Shown: piece by piece, positions 51,244 through 61,724 of the stretch
Layout: each line of letters begins with the position of its first letter
Position numbering within the stretch: position 1 is the first letter of the stretch
From: Xenorhabdus eapokensis
GTDB lineage: Bacteria; Pseudomonadota; Gammaproteobacteria; Enterobacterales; Enterobacteriaceae
DNA length: 64,000 nucleotides
Direction of reading: 5' to 3'
Assembly: GCF_001908105.1 (NCBI RefSeq)
Contig: NZ_MKGQ01000007.1
Location: 1-64,000 of the forward strand
Notes under the pieces: model-generated
What the model was told of the DNA's origin: nothing
Databases searched by the model: none
Seen by the model: only the letters and a program-made list of their open reading frames with translations
Position numbers and translations under genes: made by a program

Positions 51244-51319
51244 TGGTGGGTCGTGCAGGATTCGAACCTGCGACCAATTGATTAAAAGTCAACTGCTCTA
51301 CCGACTGAGCTAACGACCC
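51244..51319 (-). tRNA. tRNA-Lys (anticodon UUU), copy 3
   Basis: Identical tRNA, again exactly 106 bases from copy 2. Confidence 0.96.
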
Positions 51320-51365
51320 ATTCTAAATATCAGTGTGATACTAGATACGAAACAACCTAATGAAG

Positions 51366-51441
51366 TGGTGGGCGATACCAGATTCGAACTGATGACCCCC
51401 TCCTTGTAAGGGAGATGCTCTACCAACTGAGCTAATCGCCC
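51366..51441 (-). tRNA. tRNA-Val (anticodon UAC), copy 2
   Basis: Identical to copy 1. As with copy 1, a TGAAGT leader and ACTTCA trailer flank it and could extend the acceptor stem in the precursor. Confidence 0.96.
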
Positions 51442-51486
51442 ACTTCACGATGACTATTAACGACATCAATACCACTGATTTATGAT

Positions 51487-51562
51487 TGGTGGGCGATACC
51501 AGATTCGAACTGATGACCCCCTCCTTGTAAGGGAGATGCTCTACCAACTGAGCTAATCGCCC
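51487..51562 (-). tRNA. tRNA-Val (anticodon UAC), copy 3
   Basis: Identical 76-base tRNA with encoded CCA. Confidence 0.96.
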
Positions 51563-51596
51563 AATCATAAAATCATTTTTATCACTACGAGAAATA

Positions 51597-51672
51597 TGGT
51601 GGGCGATACCAGATTCGAACTGATGACCCCCTCCTTGTAAGGGAGATGCTCTACCAACTGAGCTAATCGCCC
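51597..51672 (-). tRNA. tRNA-Val (anticodon UAC), copy 4
   Basis: Identical 76-base tRNA; first of the array, just after the promoter. Confidence 0.96.
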
Positions 51673-51689
51673 CGTCGTGATGGAGTCGC

Positions 51690-51717
51690 ATTATAGGGAT
51701 AGTTCGAAGTGAGTCAA
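51690..51717 (-). promoter_or_regulatory. Promoter of the Val/Lys tRNA operon
   Basis: On the minus strand TTGACT (51717-51712) and TATAAT (51695-51690) are 16 bases apart, followed by a GC-rich GCGACTCC discriminator typical of stringently controlled stable-RNA promoters. It lies 18 bases upstream of tRNA-Val copy 4. Confidence 0.88.
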
Positions 51718-51942
51718 CGCTTTTTATCACCAAAACAATCGTTCGTCGTAAAATTAAACAGAATGAAACAATTATAATCACGCAATGATATCATTTAAGC
51801 AGCTTATTTTAGCTTTTCTCAATAACCTGCCGTTAACGCCATTGAGGAATTGAAGTGCAGTGATAAAATAACCCCCACTGTTGTTACTTCAATCATCCAA
51901 CACGCTCTCTAATAAAGAGAAACGTAATTAAGGCAATTCCTG

Positions 51943-53358
51943 ATGAGTAAAATTAAAACCCGTTTTGCACCAAGTCCTACTGGCTATCTGCATGTTGGTG
52001 GTGCGCGTACTGCTCTTTATTCCTGGTTATACAGTCGCCACAATAAAGGTGAATTTGTTCTTCGCATCGAAGATACCGATCTGGAACGTTCTACCCAAGA
52101 AGCCATCGACGCAATTATGGACGGGATGAACTGGTTAAATCTGAATTGGGATGAAGGCCCTTATTATCAAACCAAACGTTTCGACCGTTACAATCAGGTG
52201 ATTGATGAAATGTTGGAGCAAGATACTGCTTACCGCTGTTATTGTTCTAAAGAGCGTTTGGAACAATTGCGTGAAACTCAGATGGCTAATGGTGAAAAAC
52301 CACGTTATGACGGAAAATGCCGTGATAGCGAGTGCCAGCACAGTCACGATGAGCCACATGTTGTACGTTTCCGCAATCCACAAGAAGGTTCTGTCGTGTT
52401 TAATGACAGCATCCGTGGCTCGATTGAATTCAGTAACCAAGAGCTGGATGATTTGATCATTCGCCGTACCGACGGTTCACCAACTTATAACTTCTGTGTG
52501 GTAATTGATGATTGGGATATGGAAATCACCCATGTTATTCGTGGTGAAGACCATATCAACAATACCCCACGTCAGATCAATATCCTGAAAGCACTCGGCG
52601 CTCCTGTCCCAGAATATGCCCATGTTTCTATGATCCTCGGCGACGATGGTAAAAAACTGTCCAAGCGCCACGGTGCAGTCAGCGTAATGCAATACCGTGA
52701 TGATGGTTATCTACCAGAAGCACTGTTGAACTATCTGGTACGTCTGGGCTGGTCACATGGCGATCAGGAGATTTTCAGCGTTGAAGAAATGACTGAATTG
52801 TTTAGCCTTGATGCCATCAGCAAATCTGCCAGCGCGTTCAATACGGAAAAGCTGCAATGGTTGAACCATCATTACATCAATACCCTGCCAGCAGAGCAAG
52901 TTGCTGTACATTTAGCATGGCATATTGAACAGCAAGGTATTGATACTCGAACAGGTCCAGAACTGGTTGATTTGATCAAACTGTTGGGTGAACGCTGCAA
53001 AACACTGAAAGAAATGGCTGAATCTTGCCGTTATTTCTATGAAGAGTTTGCCGAGTTTGATGCGGATGCGGCGAAAAAACATCTGCGCCCAGTTGCTCGC
53101 CAGCCATTAGAAGTTGCCCGTGCGAAACTGGCAGCTATCACAGAATGGACACCTGAGAATATCCATCACGCTATTCAGGCCACGGCTGACGAACTGGAAG
53201 TAGGTATGGGTAAAGTAGGCATGCCACTGCGTGTTGCTGTAACAGGTGCTGGCCAGTCGCCAAGTGTTGATGTAACAATCCATGCTATTAACCAAGCACG
53301 TTCATTAGCTCGTATTGATAAGGCTCTGGATTATATTACTCAGCGTGAAGCGCAATAA
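51943..53358 (+). CDS. gltX: Glutamyl-tRNA synthetase GltX
   Basis: A 471-residue class I synthetase. The HIGH-type motif is near residue 15 ([19 protein letters not shown]) and the KMSKS-type motif is KKLSKRHGA near residue 235. The zinc cluster shows as YCYCSKE with KCRDSECQH. Flanking Val/Lys tRNAs on one side and Ala tRNAs on the other reproduce the E. coli arrangement. A hairpin terminator follows. Confidence 0.97.
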   Translation: MSKIKTRFAPSPTGYLHVGGARTALYSWLYSRHNKGEFVLRIEDTDLERSTQEAIDAIMDGMNWLNLNWDEGPYYQTKRFDRYNQVIDEMLEQDTAYRCYCSKERLEQLRETQMANGEKPRYDGKCRDSECQHSHDEPHVVRFRNPQEGSVVFNDSIRGSIEFSNQELDDLIIRRTDGSPTYNFCVVIDDWDMEITHVIRGEDHINNTPRQINILKALGAPVPEYAHVSMILGDDGKKLSKRHGAVSVMQYRDDGYLPEALLNYLVRLGWSHGDQEIFSVEEMTELFSLDAISKSASAFNTEKLQWLNHHYINTLPAEQVAVHLAWHIEQQGIDTRTGPELVDLIKLLGERCKTLKEMAESCRYFYEEFAEFDADAAKKHLRPVARQPLEVARAKLAAITEWTPENIHHAIQATADELEVGMGKVGMPLRVAVTGAGQSPSVDVTIHAINQARSLARIDKALDYITQREAQ

Positions 53359-53399
53359 ATCGTCATTTATCGATATTGCGTCAAAATAATCTGAATAAT

Positions 53400-53427
53400 A
53401 AAGGCACTCAATTTATGCAGTGCCTTT
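53400..53427 (+). terminator. Terminator after gltX
   Basis: AAAGGCACT (53400-53408) and AGTGCCTTT (53419-53427) form a perfect 9-bp stem followed by ATTTTTG. Confidence 0.9.
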
Positions 53428-53552
53428 ATTTTTGCTCTCCAAATTTGGTCACTGATGGCTTTTTCAGCGTTTACACAGAGAATGTTAATGAATTCATTGA
53501 CAGAATTCTCTGGGTTTCATATGATTCGCCCCGTTCCACAGGATTTTGATTT

Positions 53553-53628
<76 letters not shown>

Positions 53629-53694
53629 AATACTTATCTTATTGACTCATCAGAGTAATCAGTATTTGGTATTCAAAACCTGAACCACATTTGT

Positions 53695-53770
<76 letters not shown>

Positions 53771-53778
53771 AAATTCTG

Positions 53779-53808
53779 AATCCCTGAAAGCGCGAGTTTT
53801 CAGGGATT
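53779..53808 (+). terminator. Terminator of the tRNA-Ala operon
   Basis: AATCCCTGAAA and TTTCAGGGATT form a perfect 11-bp stem followed by TTTCTT, eight bases after the CCA of copy 2. Confidence 0.9.
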
Positions 53809-53987
53809 TTTCTTATATATGCATTAGTTATCTGTATTAATGATTCAAGTAGAGGCTGATTGTCACCCTCCGTATGGTATGGTTCTCCATATAGATAGCC
53901 TCTCTCTATTCGATTGGAAAACATCCAATAACTTCAATTAATCCCGCAAAATACGCGTGCTATTAGACAGTTTCCAGCAAATATAAA

Positions 53988-54015
53988 AAAGTGGCGCCTG
54001 CCAAGACGCCACTTT
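53988..54015 (-). terminator. Terminator after nupC
   Basis: AAAGTGGCG and CGCCACTTT form a perfect 9-bp stem. On the minus strand TTTTATATTT follows, 33 bases past the nupC stop. Confidence 0.85.
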
Positions 54016-54048
54016 CGATTGTTTTTTATCAAATCCAATAAAATAGAT

Positions 54049-55245
54049 TTAGATGCTCAAAATCAGTCCGGTAATGGCTGCGGAGAGGAAACTCACCAGC
54101 GTTGAGCCAAACAGCAATTTCATGCCAAAACGCGCAACAGTATTACCCTGTTTTTCATCCAGCCCTTTAATAGCACCAGAAACAATCCCGATGGAGCCGA
54201 AGTTAGCGAAAGAGACTAAAAACACGGACAGAATGCCTTTCGAATGTTCACTTAATTGAGCAGACATTTCTTGCATGCTCTGCATCGCTACAAATTCGTT
54301 GGAAACCAACTTGGTTGCCATGATACTGCCTACCTTCAGCGCTTCATCACCTGGAATACCGATGATCCATGCAAACGGATAAAACACATATCCCATGCAC
54401 TCTTGGAAGGTAACCCCAAATATCAGATGGAAAATTGCGTTAATTCCCGCAATCAAAGCAATAAAACCAATCAACATCGCAGTGACAATCAAAGCCACTT
54501 TGAAACCCGTCAGAATATATTCACCCAGCATTTCAAAGAAACTTTGCCCCTCGTGGAGGTTGCTCATATGGATTTCTTCTTCGCTCTCAACAGAGTAAGG
54601 ATTGATGAGAGACAAGATGATAAAAGTGCTGAACATATTGAGGATCAATGCTGCAACCACATATTTTGCATCCAGCATCGTCATGTAAGCACCGACGATA
54701 GACATAGATACCGTGGACATTGCCGTTGCCGCCATCGTATACATCCGGCGTTCAGACATTTTGCCCAACACATTTTTATAAGCAATAAAGTTTTCTGATT
54801 GCCCCAGAATCAATGAACTCACCGCATTAAATGATTCCAGTTTACCCATGCCGTTGATTTTAGACAGTACTGTACCGATCACACGGATGACAATTGGCAG
54901 CACTTTGATATGTTGCAAAATCCCAATCAGGGCAGAGATAAAGATAATAGGACACAAGACATTCAAAAAGAAAAAGGCCAGGTTCGCTTCTATCATGCCA
55001 CCGAAAACAAAGCTGGTGCCTTTTGCTGCATAAGACAAAAGATGGATAAATAAATTGTCAAATCCTTTCACTATTCCCAAACCCGCGTTAGAGTTCAGGA
55101 AGAACCATCCCAAAAAGAGTTCAATCACAAGCAACTGAATTATATAACGAAATTTAATATCCTTCCGGTTATTACTAGCCAAAATCGCCAGGCCGCCAAT
55201 GACGACCAATGCGAGGATAAAATGGAAAATATGAGACATAGTCAT
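54049..55245 (-). CDS. nupC: Concentrative nucleoside transporter NupC
   Basis: A 398-residue proton-coupled nucleoside importer of the CNT family. Core motifs are [26 protein letters not shown] (re-entrant hairpin and substrate site), [37 protein letters not shown] and [14 protein letters not shown]. The start is chosen at 55245 (MTMSHIFHF) with GGAG nine bases ahead; a Met two codons later is possible and the upstream TTG is not. A CRP-like site lies upstream. Confidence 0.94.
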   Translation of the reverse strand: MTMSHIFHFILALVVIGGLAILASNNRKDIKFRYIIQLLVIELFLGWFFLNSNAGLGIVKGFDNLFIHLLSYAAKGTSFVFGGMIEANLAFFFLNVLCPIIFISALIGILQHIKVLPIVIRVIGTVLSKINGMGKLESFNAVSSLILGQSENFIAYKNVLGKMSERRMYTMAATAMSTVSMSIVGAYMTMLDAKYVVAALILNMFSTFIILSLINPYSVESEEEIHMSNLHEGQSFFEMLGEYILTGFKVALIVTAMLIGFIALIAGINAIFHLIFGVTFQECMGYVFYPFAWIIGIPGDEALKVGSIMATKLVSNEFVAMQSMQEMSAQLSEHSKGILSVFLVSFANFGSIGIVSGAIKGLDEKQGNTVARFGMKLLFGSTLVSFLSAAITGLILSI

Positions 55246-55314
55246 AAAGAAGAGCTCCAAACACGAGTTTGTGCAAATTTATACCTGTATTTTATGCAAC
55301 ACATAACAGTAAAA

Positions 55315-55330
55315 TTTGATTACTATCACA
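55315..55330. promoter_or_regulatory. CRP-like site upstream of nupC
   Basis: TTTGATTACTATCACA matches the CRP pattern TGTGAN6TCACA with one mismatch in the left arm. nupC is CRP/CytR-controlled in E. coli, which makes the site plausible. Confidence 0.6.
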
Positions 55331-55415
55331 TTAGTTTACTATCTAAATGGTCACAAATCTCTATTTAGCTAACTCGATCACACTTTAATAATCGCGTCCC
55401 TAAATGGAATACGTA

Positions 55416-57536
<2,121 letters not shown>

Positions 57537-58550
57537 CTATGATTGCCCACTTTCTCCCGATAGTGTGGATGGAATGTGGATACATCCCTTTAGTGGATTA
57601 AATTTAATAGCGTCCAATAGATAATCTTGAGCAAAATGAGCATAGGTCATAGTTTGCAGAATGCTGGCATGCCCCATAATCTTCTGTAAGGTTAATATAT
57701 TTCCACCATTCATCATAAAATGGGCGGCAAACGTGTGTCGCAAAACATGCACCGCTTGACCATTAGGTAGATCTGGTTTTATCTCTTTCAGTAACTTCCT
57801 GTATGATTGATAGTTAACATCAAACAATAAACCAGACTGCTTAGTCTTAACTGTCCTCATCACCTTATCAGAAATAGGGATAGTTCTGTGTTTACCGTTT
57901 TTTGTTTCAGTAAACGTAACGCGATTATGCAGCATGTTTTCGGCCTTTAGCTTAGTCGCCTCTCCCCATCTTGCACCAGTGTTTAAACATAGAACGGTTA
58001 AACGCCAAGCATCATCAGTAACTGCACTTAACAATGTGGCAATTTCTTCCTTGGTAAGATAAGACATCTCCGGCGTTTTTTCCTTGAGCGGTTTTATACC
58101 TTTAATTGGGTGAATTCCTGTATATTCCTTTATATCGATCAGGGTAGTGAAAATACCGCCAAACATTGTCATATCTCTATTGATGGTTGATGCTTTTATG
58201 CCTTCGTACAACCTTCTGGAACGATATTCGTTTATAAAACGAGAGGTTAACTGGTAAGCAGCAGGATCACCCATATCCCTGATCATCCCCATCACTGTCT
58301 GCTTTCTTTTTACGCCCCAGGTTAAGTTGCGCCCCTCGTAGTCCCACCAAATATCAAAAAGTTCCGATAACGTTCTATGATCCTTTGCTGTTGGTTTCCA
58401 TTCTTGATTATTAACATTAGCTAAGATGTTTCGCTCGAATGCGACAGCATCCGCTTTCTTGTTAAATATACGCTGGACTCGTCTTCCCGATCTGCCCTGC
58501 GGTCTTACATCCACTTTATAACGTCCACCTTCAAGCGCCTTAATTGCCAT
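57537..58550 (-). CDS. int: P2-type site-specific tyrosine integrase
   Basis: A 337-residue integrase. Catalytic residues are visible as R194 (NTGARWGEA), K220, H268 and R271 (HVLRHTFAAHFM), H294 (MGHAS) and the nucleophile Y303 (TMTYAHF). The N-terminal arm-binding region resembles P2 Int (MAIKALEGGRYKVDVRPQGR). GGAGG is ahead of the ATG. It is complete, so the prophage may still excise. Confidence 0.93.
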   Translation of the reverse strand: MAIKALEGGRYKVDVRPQGRSGRRVQRIFNKKADAVAFERNILANVNNQEWKPTAKDHRTLSELFDIWWDYEGRNLTWGVKRKQTVMGMIRDMGDPAAYQLTSRFINEYRSRRLYEGIKASTINRDMTMFGGIFTTLIDIKEYTGIHPIKGIKPLKEKTPEMSYLTKEEIATLLSAVTDDAWRLTVLCLNTGARWGEATKLKAENMLHNRVTFTETKNGKHRTIPISDKVMRTVKTKQSGLLFDVNYQSYRKLLKEIKPDLPNGQAVHVLRHTFAAHFMMNGGNILTLQKIMGHASILQTMTYAHFAQDYLLDAIKFNPLKGCIHIPSTLSGESGQS

Positions 58551-58634
58551 GACTGCGCCCTCCGGTTAGACGAGGTAGTTCTATACCTGTCTGAAAAACA
58601 TAGTGTTGATAAATAGATAGCCAACTTTCGGCTC

Positions 58635-58865
58635 TTAAAGCGAAAACATTGTTCTCGCGCGCCCATTGTGTGCGATAGCCGGCGATATCTGACCAGCTTC
58701 AGGAGCAATCTTTCCGGTGACAAACCAAGTTGAATATTTTTCTACCTTTTTATGGTTAAGTATTGCGCTAATAGCGATCCAGCTTTTGGGGGCTTCACTT
58801 TCCGAAAAAAGTAAGCCTATTTTTTCGACTGCTTCTATTTCTTTCAATTTTTCATTAAGTTTCAT
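58635..58865 (-). CDS. Repressor-like paralogue without a clear helix-turn-helix
   Basis: A 76-residue protein starting inside the end of the C repressor gene (ATGA overlap). Residues 41-68 (VEKYSTWFVTGKIAPEAGQI and SPAIAH) repeat the C-terminal dimerisation region of the P2 C-type repressor next to it (FEKYALWFVTGKTAPEIGQI then APAL). The N-terminal half is different and I see no credible helix-turn-helix, so it could pair with the repressor and modulate it, or be a decayed duplicate. No function is known to me. Confidence 0.65.
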   Translation of the reverse strand: MKLNEKLKEIEAVEKIGLLFSESEAPKSWIAISAILNHKKVEKYSTWFVTGKIAPEAGQISPAIAHNGRARTMFSL

Positions 58866-59149
58866 GCAGATTTTTCCTCCTGTTCATAATTTTTAGGATC
58901 GAATAGGGCTGGCGCAATTTGGCCTATCTCTGGTGCTGTTTTGCCAGTTACAAACCAAAGAGCATATTTTTCAAATCTAGGGTGACTTAAAATTTTTGTG
59001 ACGACGTCCACATCTGGCATAGTTTTTCCATTTTCATATCTCCATAAAGCATTGGTAGGAATTCCAAGCATTTCAGCAGCTTCTGGGCGGCTTTTTAGTC
59101 TCTCGCTTTCCCGCATCAATAATAATTTCTCTCCAATAGTGATCTTCAT
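58862..59149 (-). CDS. P2 C-type prophage repressor
   Basis: A 95-residue XRE-family repressor. The helix-turn-helix is at about residues 16-45 (SRPEAAEMLGIPTNALWRYE). The C-terminal KYALWFVTGKTAPEIGQIAPAL closely parallels P2 C (KYTLWFMTNQIAPESGQIAPAL from memory). It should repress the divergent early promoter ahead of the Cox-like gene. I start it at 59149 by family length; an in-frame Met farther upstream would add 26 residues. It overlaps the next gene by ATGA. Confidence 0.88.
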   Translation of the reverse strand: MKITIGEKLLLMRESERLKSRPEAAEMLGIPTNALWRYENGKTMPDVDVVTKILSHPRFEKYALWFVTGKTAPEIGQIAPALFDPKNYEQEEKSA

Positions 59150-59199
59150 ATTGCAGTTCTCATCTGTATGGTGCATTATTAGTTCATGTAAGCCAGTTT

Positions 59200-59225
59200 G
59201 GGGTGTTCTGTAACAGAAATACCCC
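59200..59225. promoter_or_regulatory. Palindromic operator candidate in the prophage switch region
   Basis: GGGGT at 59200-59204 and ACCCC at 59221-59225 flank TTCTGTAACAGAA (59206-59218), a nested palindrome between the divergent C repressor and Cox-like genes. It ends 18 bases before the Cox-like start. It is the best candidate for repressor or Cox binding. Confidence 0.6.
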
Positions 59226-59243
59226 AAAAAGAGAGATTAGCAC

Positions 59244-59915
59244 ATGAATGAACAAGTTTTGAGATTGTTGTTTCAGATCCCAGATCCAATCACGGTTAAT
59301 GAATTCCGTCGCCGTACAGGGAGAACGGAAAGCAGTGTGCGTAAGTTGGTTGACCGCCGTCGCTTACCTGTCAGAACCGAGCGCCAAATTAACGGTGCAG
59401 AATTTAGTGATATGCGTCTGATGATCATGTGGAATGAGTGGCTGGAAATGATTTATGAAGTGACCGGCAAATTGCCTCCTGATGAGCGTATCAGCTGGAA
59501 AGCTCAGTGGTTCAATCAGGTAGATGAGCCTGCTCATAATTTAATCGGGATACTGCAATTATTGTTTAAAACCCCTGATCCAATCTCAGTTACGGAGTTC
59601 TGTCGCCGTACAGGGAAATCAGAAAGCAGCATCCGCAAATTAACTTACTTGGGTTGTTTACCTATCAAAAGCGAACGCATGGTTAATGGCAGGCGAATTC
59701 ATCTCATGATTATGTGGAATGAGTGGCTGGAAATGGTTTATGAAGCCAATAGAAAGATATCTGCTGATGAGCGTATCGGCTGGAAAGCTGGCTGGTTTAA
59801 GCGGGTTAATAAATTGGTTGATGATTTGGGAGTTATACCGCCCGAATTGGAAAGGGTAGAGAGCATTGTAAGCCGGCAAGCAGTAAGTAATGACAGCATA
59901 ATAGCTATGAGGTAA
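59244..59915 (+). CDS. Double-domain Cox-like regulator
   Basis: A 223-residue protein in the cox position. Two homologous halves are plain: residues 5-92 (LLFQIPDPITVNEFRRRTGR ... IMWNEWLEMIYEV ... DERISWKAQWF) and 103-187 (LLFKTPDPISVTEFCRRTGK ... IMWNEWLEMVYEA ... DERIGWKAGWF). Each matches the single P2 Cox plan of about 90 residues: a winged helix for DNA binding, then a conserved W-rich tail. P2-family Cox proteins switch on lytic transcription and act as excisionase. A covalent tandem is unusual. A 30-residue C-terminal tail is unmatched. Confidence 0.75.
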   Translation: MNEQVLRLLFQIPDPITVNEFRRRTGRTESSVRKLVDRRRLPVRTERQINGAEFSDMRLMIMWNEWLEMIYEVTGKLPPDERISWKAQWFNQVDEPAHNLIGILQLLFKTPDPISVTEFCRRTGKSESSIRKLTYLGCLPIKSERMVNGRRIHLMIMWNEWLEMVYEANRKISADERIGWKAGWFKRVNKLVDDLGVIPPELERVESIVSRQAVSNDSIIAMR

Positions 59916-59919
59916 AAAA

Positions 59920-60492
59920 ATGAAAAACTCAACATCCCTGGAACGTTCAAAACTGCAACTAACGATGATGGCGCGTCTGCATGATGTTTTTGCTGATATC
60001 AAAGACGAGGTTGAAATCACCCCTGAATATATTCAGGACACGCTGGGGCAGTTTATGCAGGTTGCAACGGGGAGTGATTACCCTTTTTCTAAATCTGTGC
60101 GGATTGGGTTTGGGGAAGTGAAACAGGTTCAACCATATCAGTTAGCTGACGAGGTAAAGCGAGCCATCAATGCCACAGAATCAAAGTCGTCTGATGATAA
60201 TCGGCTTAATAACTTCCTGTCCCGTGAAATGGCTCTGTGCCTGGACGATGTTTTGCATCGTTATGTTGTATGGGAAAAAGTGGAGTCTGAAAATGAAGTT
60301 TTAAAAATAGCCCGAACTCTTCATCACGCATTTTCAGAATATAGAAAAGATAACAACTATATTATTTACGGATTGCCAGTGCTCAAAAGAATGATTTCAT
60401 TCGGGGTCAATTGGGCTGATGATGAAGAGAGTTTGAAATTACTGCTTAGGAAGAACTGTTTAACCATCAAAAAAGCCCTCAATGTATTTTAA
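59920..60492 (+). CDS. Early prophage protein, unrecognised
   Basis: A 190-residue protein four bases after the Cox-like gene, probably on the same early transcript. It is mixed charged and hydrophobic, with no signal peptide, membrane helix or motif I recognise. In other P2-like phages a CII-type regulator or orf78/orf80 relatives occupy this place, but I see no clear match. Confidence 0.7.
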   Translation: MKNSTSLERSKLQLTMMARLHDVFADIKDEVEITPEYIQDTLGQFMQVATGSDYPFSKSVRIGFGEVKQVQPYQLADEVKRAINATESKSSDDNRLNNFLSREMALCLDDVLHRYVVWEKVESENEVLKIARTLHHAFSEYRKDNNYIIYGLPVLKRMISFGVNWADDEESLKLLLRKNCLTIKKALNVF

Positions 60493-60504
60493 GAGGTAAT
60501 CAAT

Positions 60505-60882
60505 ATGCAAAATACTATTCCAACACCCGTGGAATTAAACAAGGGTAGAGTCAACAATATGTCACCCGGTGCAGGTTTATTTATTCAAATAGAAAACAAA
60601 TATACCTATGTTGAAAATATTATTTTCCCGCTTTCTAGCTTACGTGCGATCTATAACGCCTGTAATAGTGGAAAAACCGTGGTGTTGATGGTTGATGGTA
60701 TTAGCAATCAATGCCCGTCAGTTTCATATAAGACATTTGTTCGATTTTTTTCTGATGTGATTAATGCCATCGAAAAGTTAAATCCGAAGGCTTTTATATT
60801 TAAGTTAACGGTTAATGAAGATCTGTCGTGTGAATGGTGCGATTTCCAGCTTACCACAACACCCTGCGCCGGACAGGGCTAA
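60505..60882 (+). CDS. Early prophage protein with PTPVEL leader, unrecognised
   Basis: A 125-residue protein with AGAGG ahead of the ATG. Its first residues (IPTPVELNKGR) are shared with the next gene (LPTPVELSKGR), as is the upstream GAGGTAATCAATATG. The rest is unmatched; a CEWC pair lies near the C-terminus. Confidence 0.65.
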   Translation: MQNTIPTPVELNKGRVNNMSPGAGLFIQIENKYTYVENIIFPLSSLRAIYNACNSGKTVVLMVDGISNQCPSVSYKTFVRFFSDVINAIEKLNPKAFIFKLTVNEDLSCEWCDFQLTTTPCAGQG

Positions 60883-60919
60883 AAGTCGGCAACATAATAA
60901 TAACGATGAGGTAATCAAT

Positions 60920-61156
60920 ATGCGAAAGCCGCTACCAACACCAGTGGAATTAAGCAAGGGACGAATTAAATTTGGTACGTTATTAATTCGCCCGTTACGT
61001 CCCAGCGCTGTTTGCACGTTCACCCGCTACCAGATCGGGGACAGTGAATATTCCTACGGTAAATTTGCTTCCAAAGCGCAGGCGCTGAGTTTTTGTCGGC
61101 AGTTATATGAGGAACGGTTAGATGAACCAATTACAGAGGATGCAGTACAAATATAA
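60920..61156 (+). CDS. Early prophage protein with PTPVEL leader, 78 residues
   Basis: I start it at 60920, where GAGG is eight bases upstream and the shared leader PTPVELSKGR begins. The middle (YSYGKFASKAQALSFCRQLY) is the type of small P2-like early gene of unknown role. Upstream in-frame sequence belongs to the previous gene's tail. Confidence 0.68.
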   Translation: MRKPLPTPVELSKGRIKFGTLLIRPLRPSAVCTFTRYQIGDSEYSYGKFASKAQALSFCRQLYEERLDEPITEDAVQI

Positions 61157-61280
61157 AATTTCCAGTGATGATTTTAATAAAAAATCCACTAATACCAATT
61201 GTAAAAACTCATTGATGATGACTTTAGTTTCAATTGGTTTAGCGACAACAATGTTAACCCCGTTATTATCCCTATTATGA
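61122..61280 (+). CDS. Small membrane-type ORF (52 residues)
   Basis: An ATG with GAGG nine bases ahead opens a 52-codon frame overlapping the previous gene by 35 bases and ending ten bases before the next start. The first 30 residues are polar and basic; residues 31-52 (LMMTLVSIGLATTMLTPLLS) form one hydrophobic helix. Position, spacing and ribosome-binding site support a real gene; its role is unknown. Confidence 0.5.
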   Translation: MNQLQRMQYKYKISSDDFNKKSTNTNCKNSLMMTLVSIGLATTMLTPLLSLL

Positions 61281-61289
61281 GGTGATATC

Positions 61290-61649
61290 ATGGCGAATAC
61301 TGAACCCTGCCGCGCTGTATCATTAACGCTGGATGAGAAAATCAAAGGATTAAATAAAACGGCTGAGTTACTGGCACCGATTGTTTACGATATTAAAAAA
61401 TCAAACAGCCAACTGGCCGATTTTATTGCATCTATGCGTGACCGCACCAATAACCGCGTCATGAACAATGAAAAATTGTTGCATGCAATGTTTTATTTAG
61501 CCGGGTTTGATAAATCCCGTTATAACGCCAAGTTTAGTGAATTCACGGAAGCAGAGATCCGTTCGTTAATTAGGGTCATTAATCAATTTAAAACGGTAGC
61601 AAAAGAATTGCCGAATAAATTAGTGATGCCAAATTTAATTGAACATTAA
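61290..61649 (+). CDS. Early prophage protein, DUF5347-like
   Basis: A 119-residue soluble protein starting MANTEPCRAVSLTLDEKIKG. From memory it resembles the DUF5347-type proteins found in Morganellaceae P2-like prophages near the replication genes; I cannot confirm this without a search. GAGG is seven bases upstream. P2 gpB (helicase loader) occupies a similar place, but I do not claim that identity. Confidence 0.65.
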   Translation: MANTEPCRAVSLTLDEKIKGLNKTAELLAPIVYDIKKSNSQLADFIASMRDRTNNRVMNNEKLLHAMFYLAGFDKSRYNAKFSEFTEAEIRSLIRVINQFKTVAKELPNKLVMPNLIEH

Positions 61650-61724
61650 TTTATAACAAACGTTTTAATTATTAATGCGTCAACCCGCAGGGATTTTTAT
61701 TACCTAAAAACCGGAAATAAAAAA

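Noticed and set aside
51341..51781. 146-codon minus-strand ORF across the Val tRNAs
   Set aside because: It is a translation of tRNA genes and spacers; repeated peptides such as SSVGRASPLQGGGHQFE are typical spurious products of tRNA arrays.
58505..58723. 72-codon minus-strand ORF between the integrase and the repressor paralogue
   Set aside because: It overlaps the repressor-like gene out of frame, which has the better start (ATGA coupling) and clear homology to the C repressor.
60920..61156. Longer start at 60815 for the 78-residue phage protein
   Set aside because: The extra 35 residues overlap the preceding gene in another frame and lack a ribosome-binding site, while GAGG and the shared leader support 60920.
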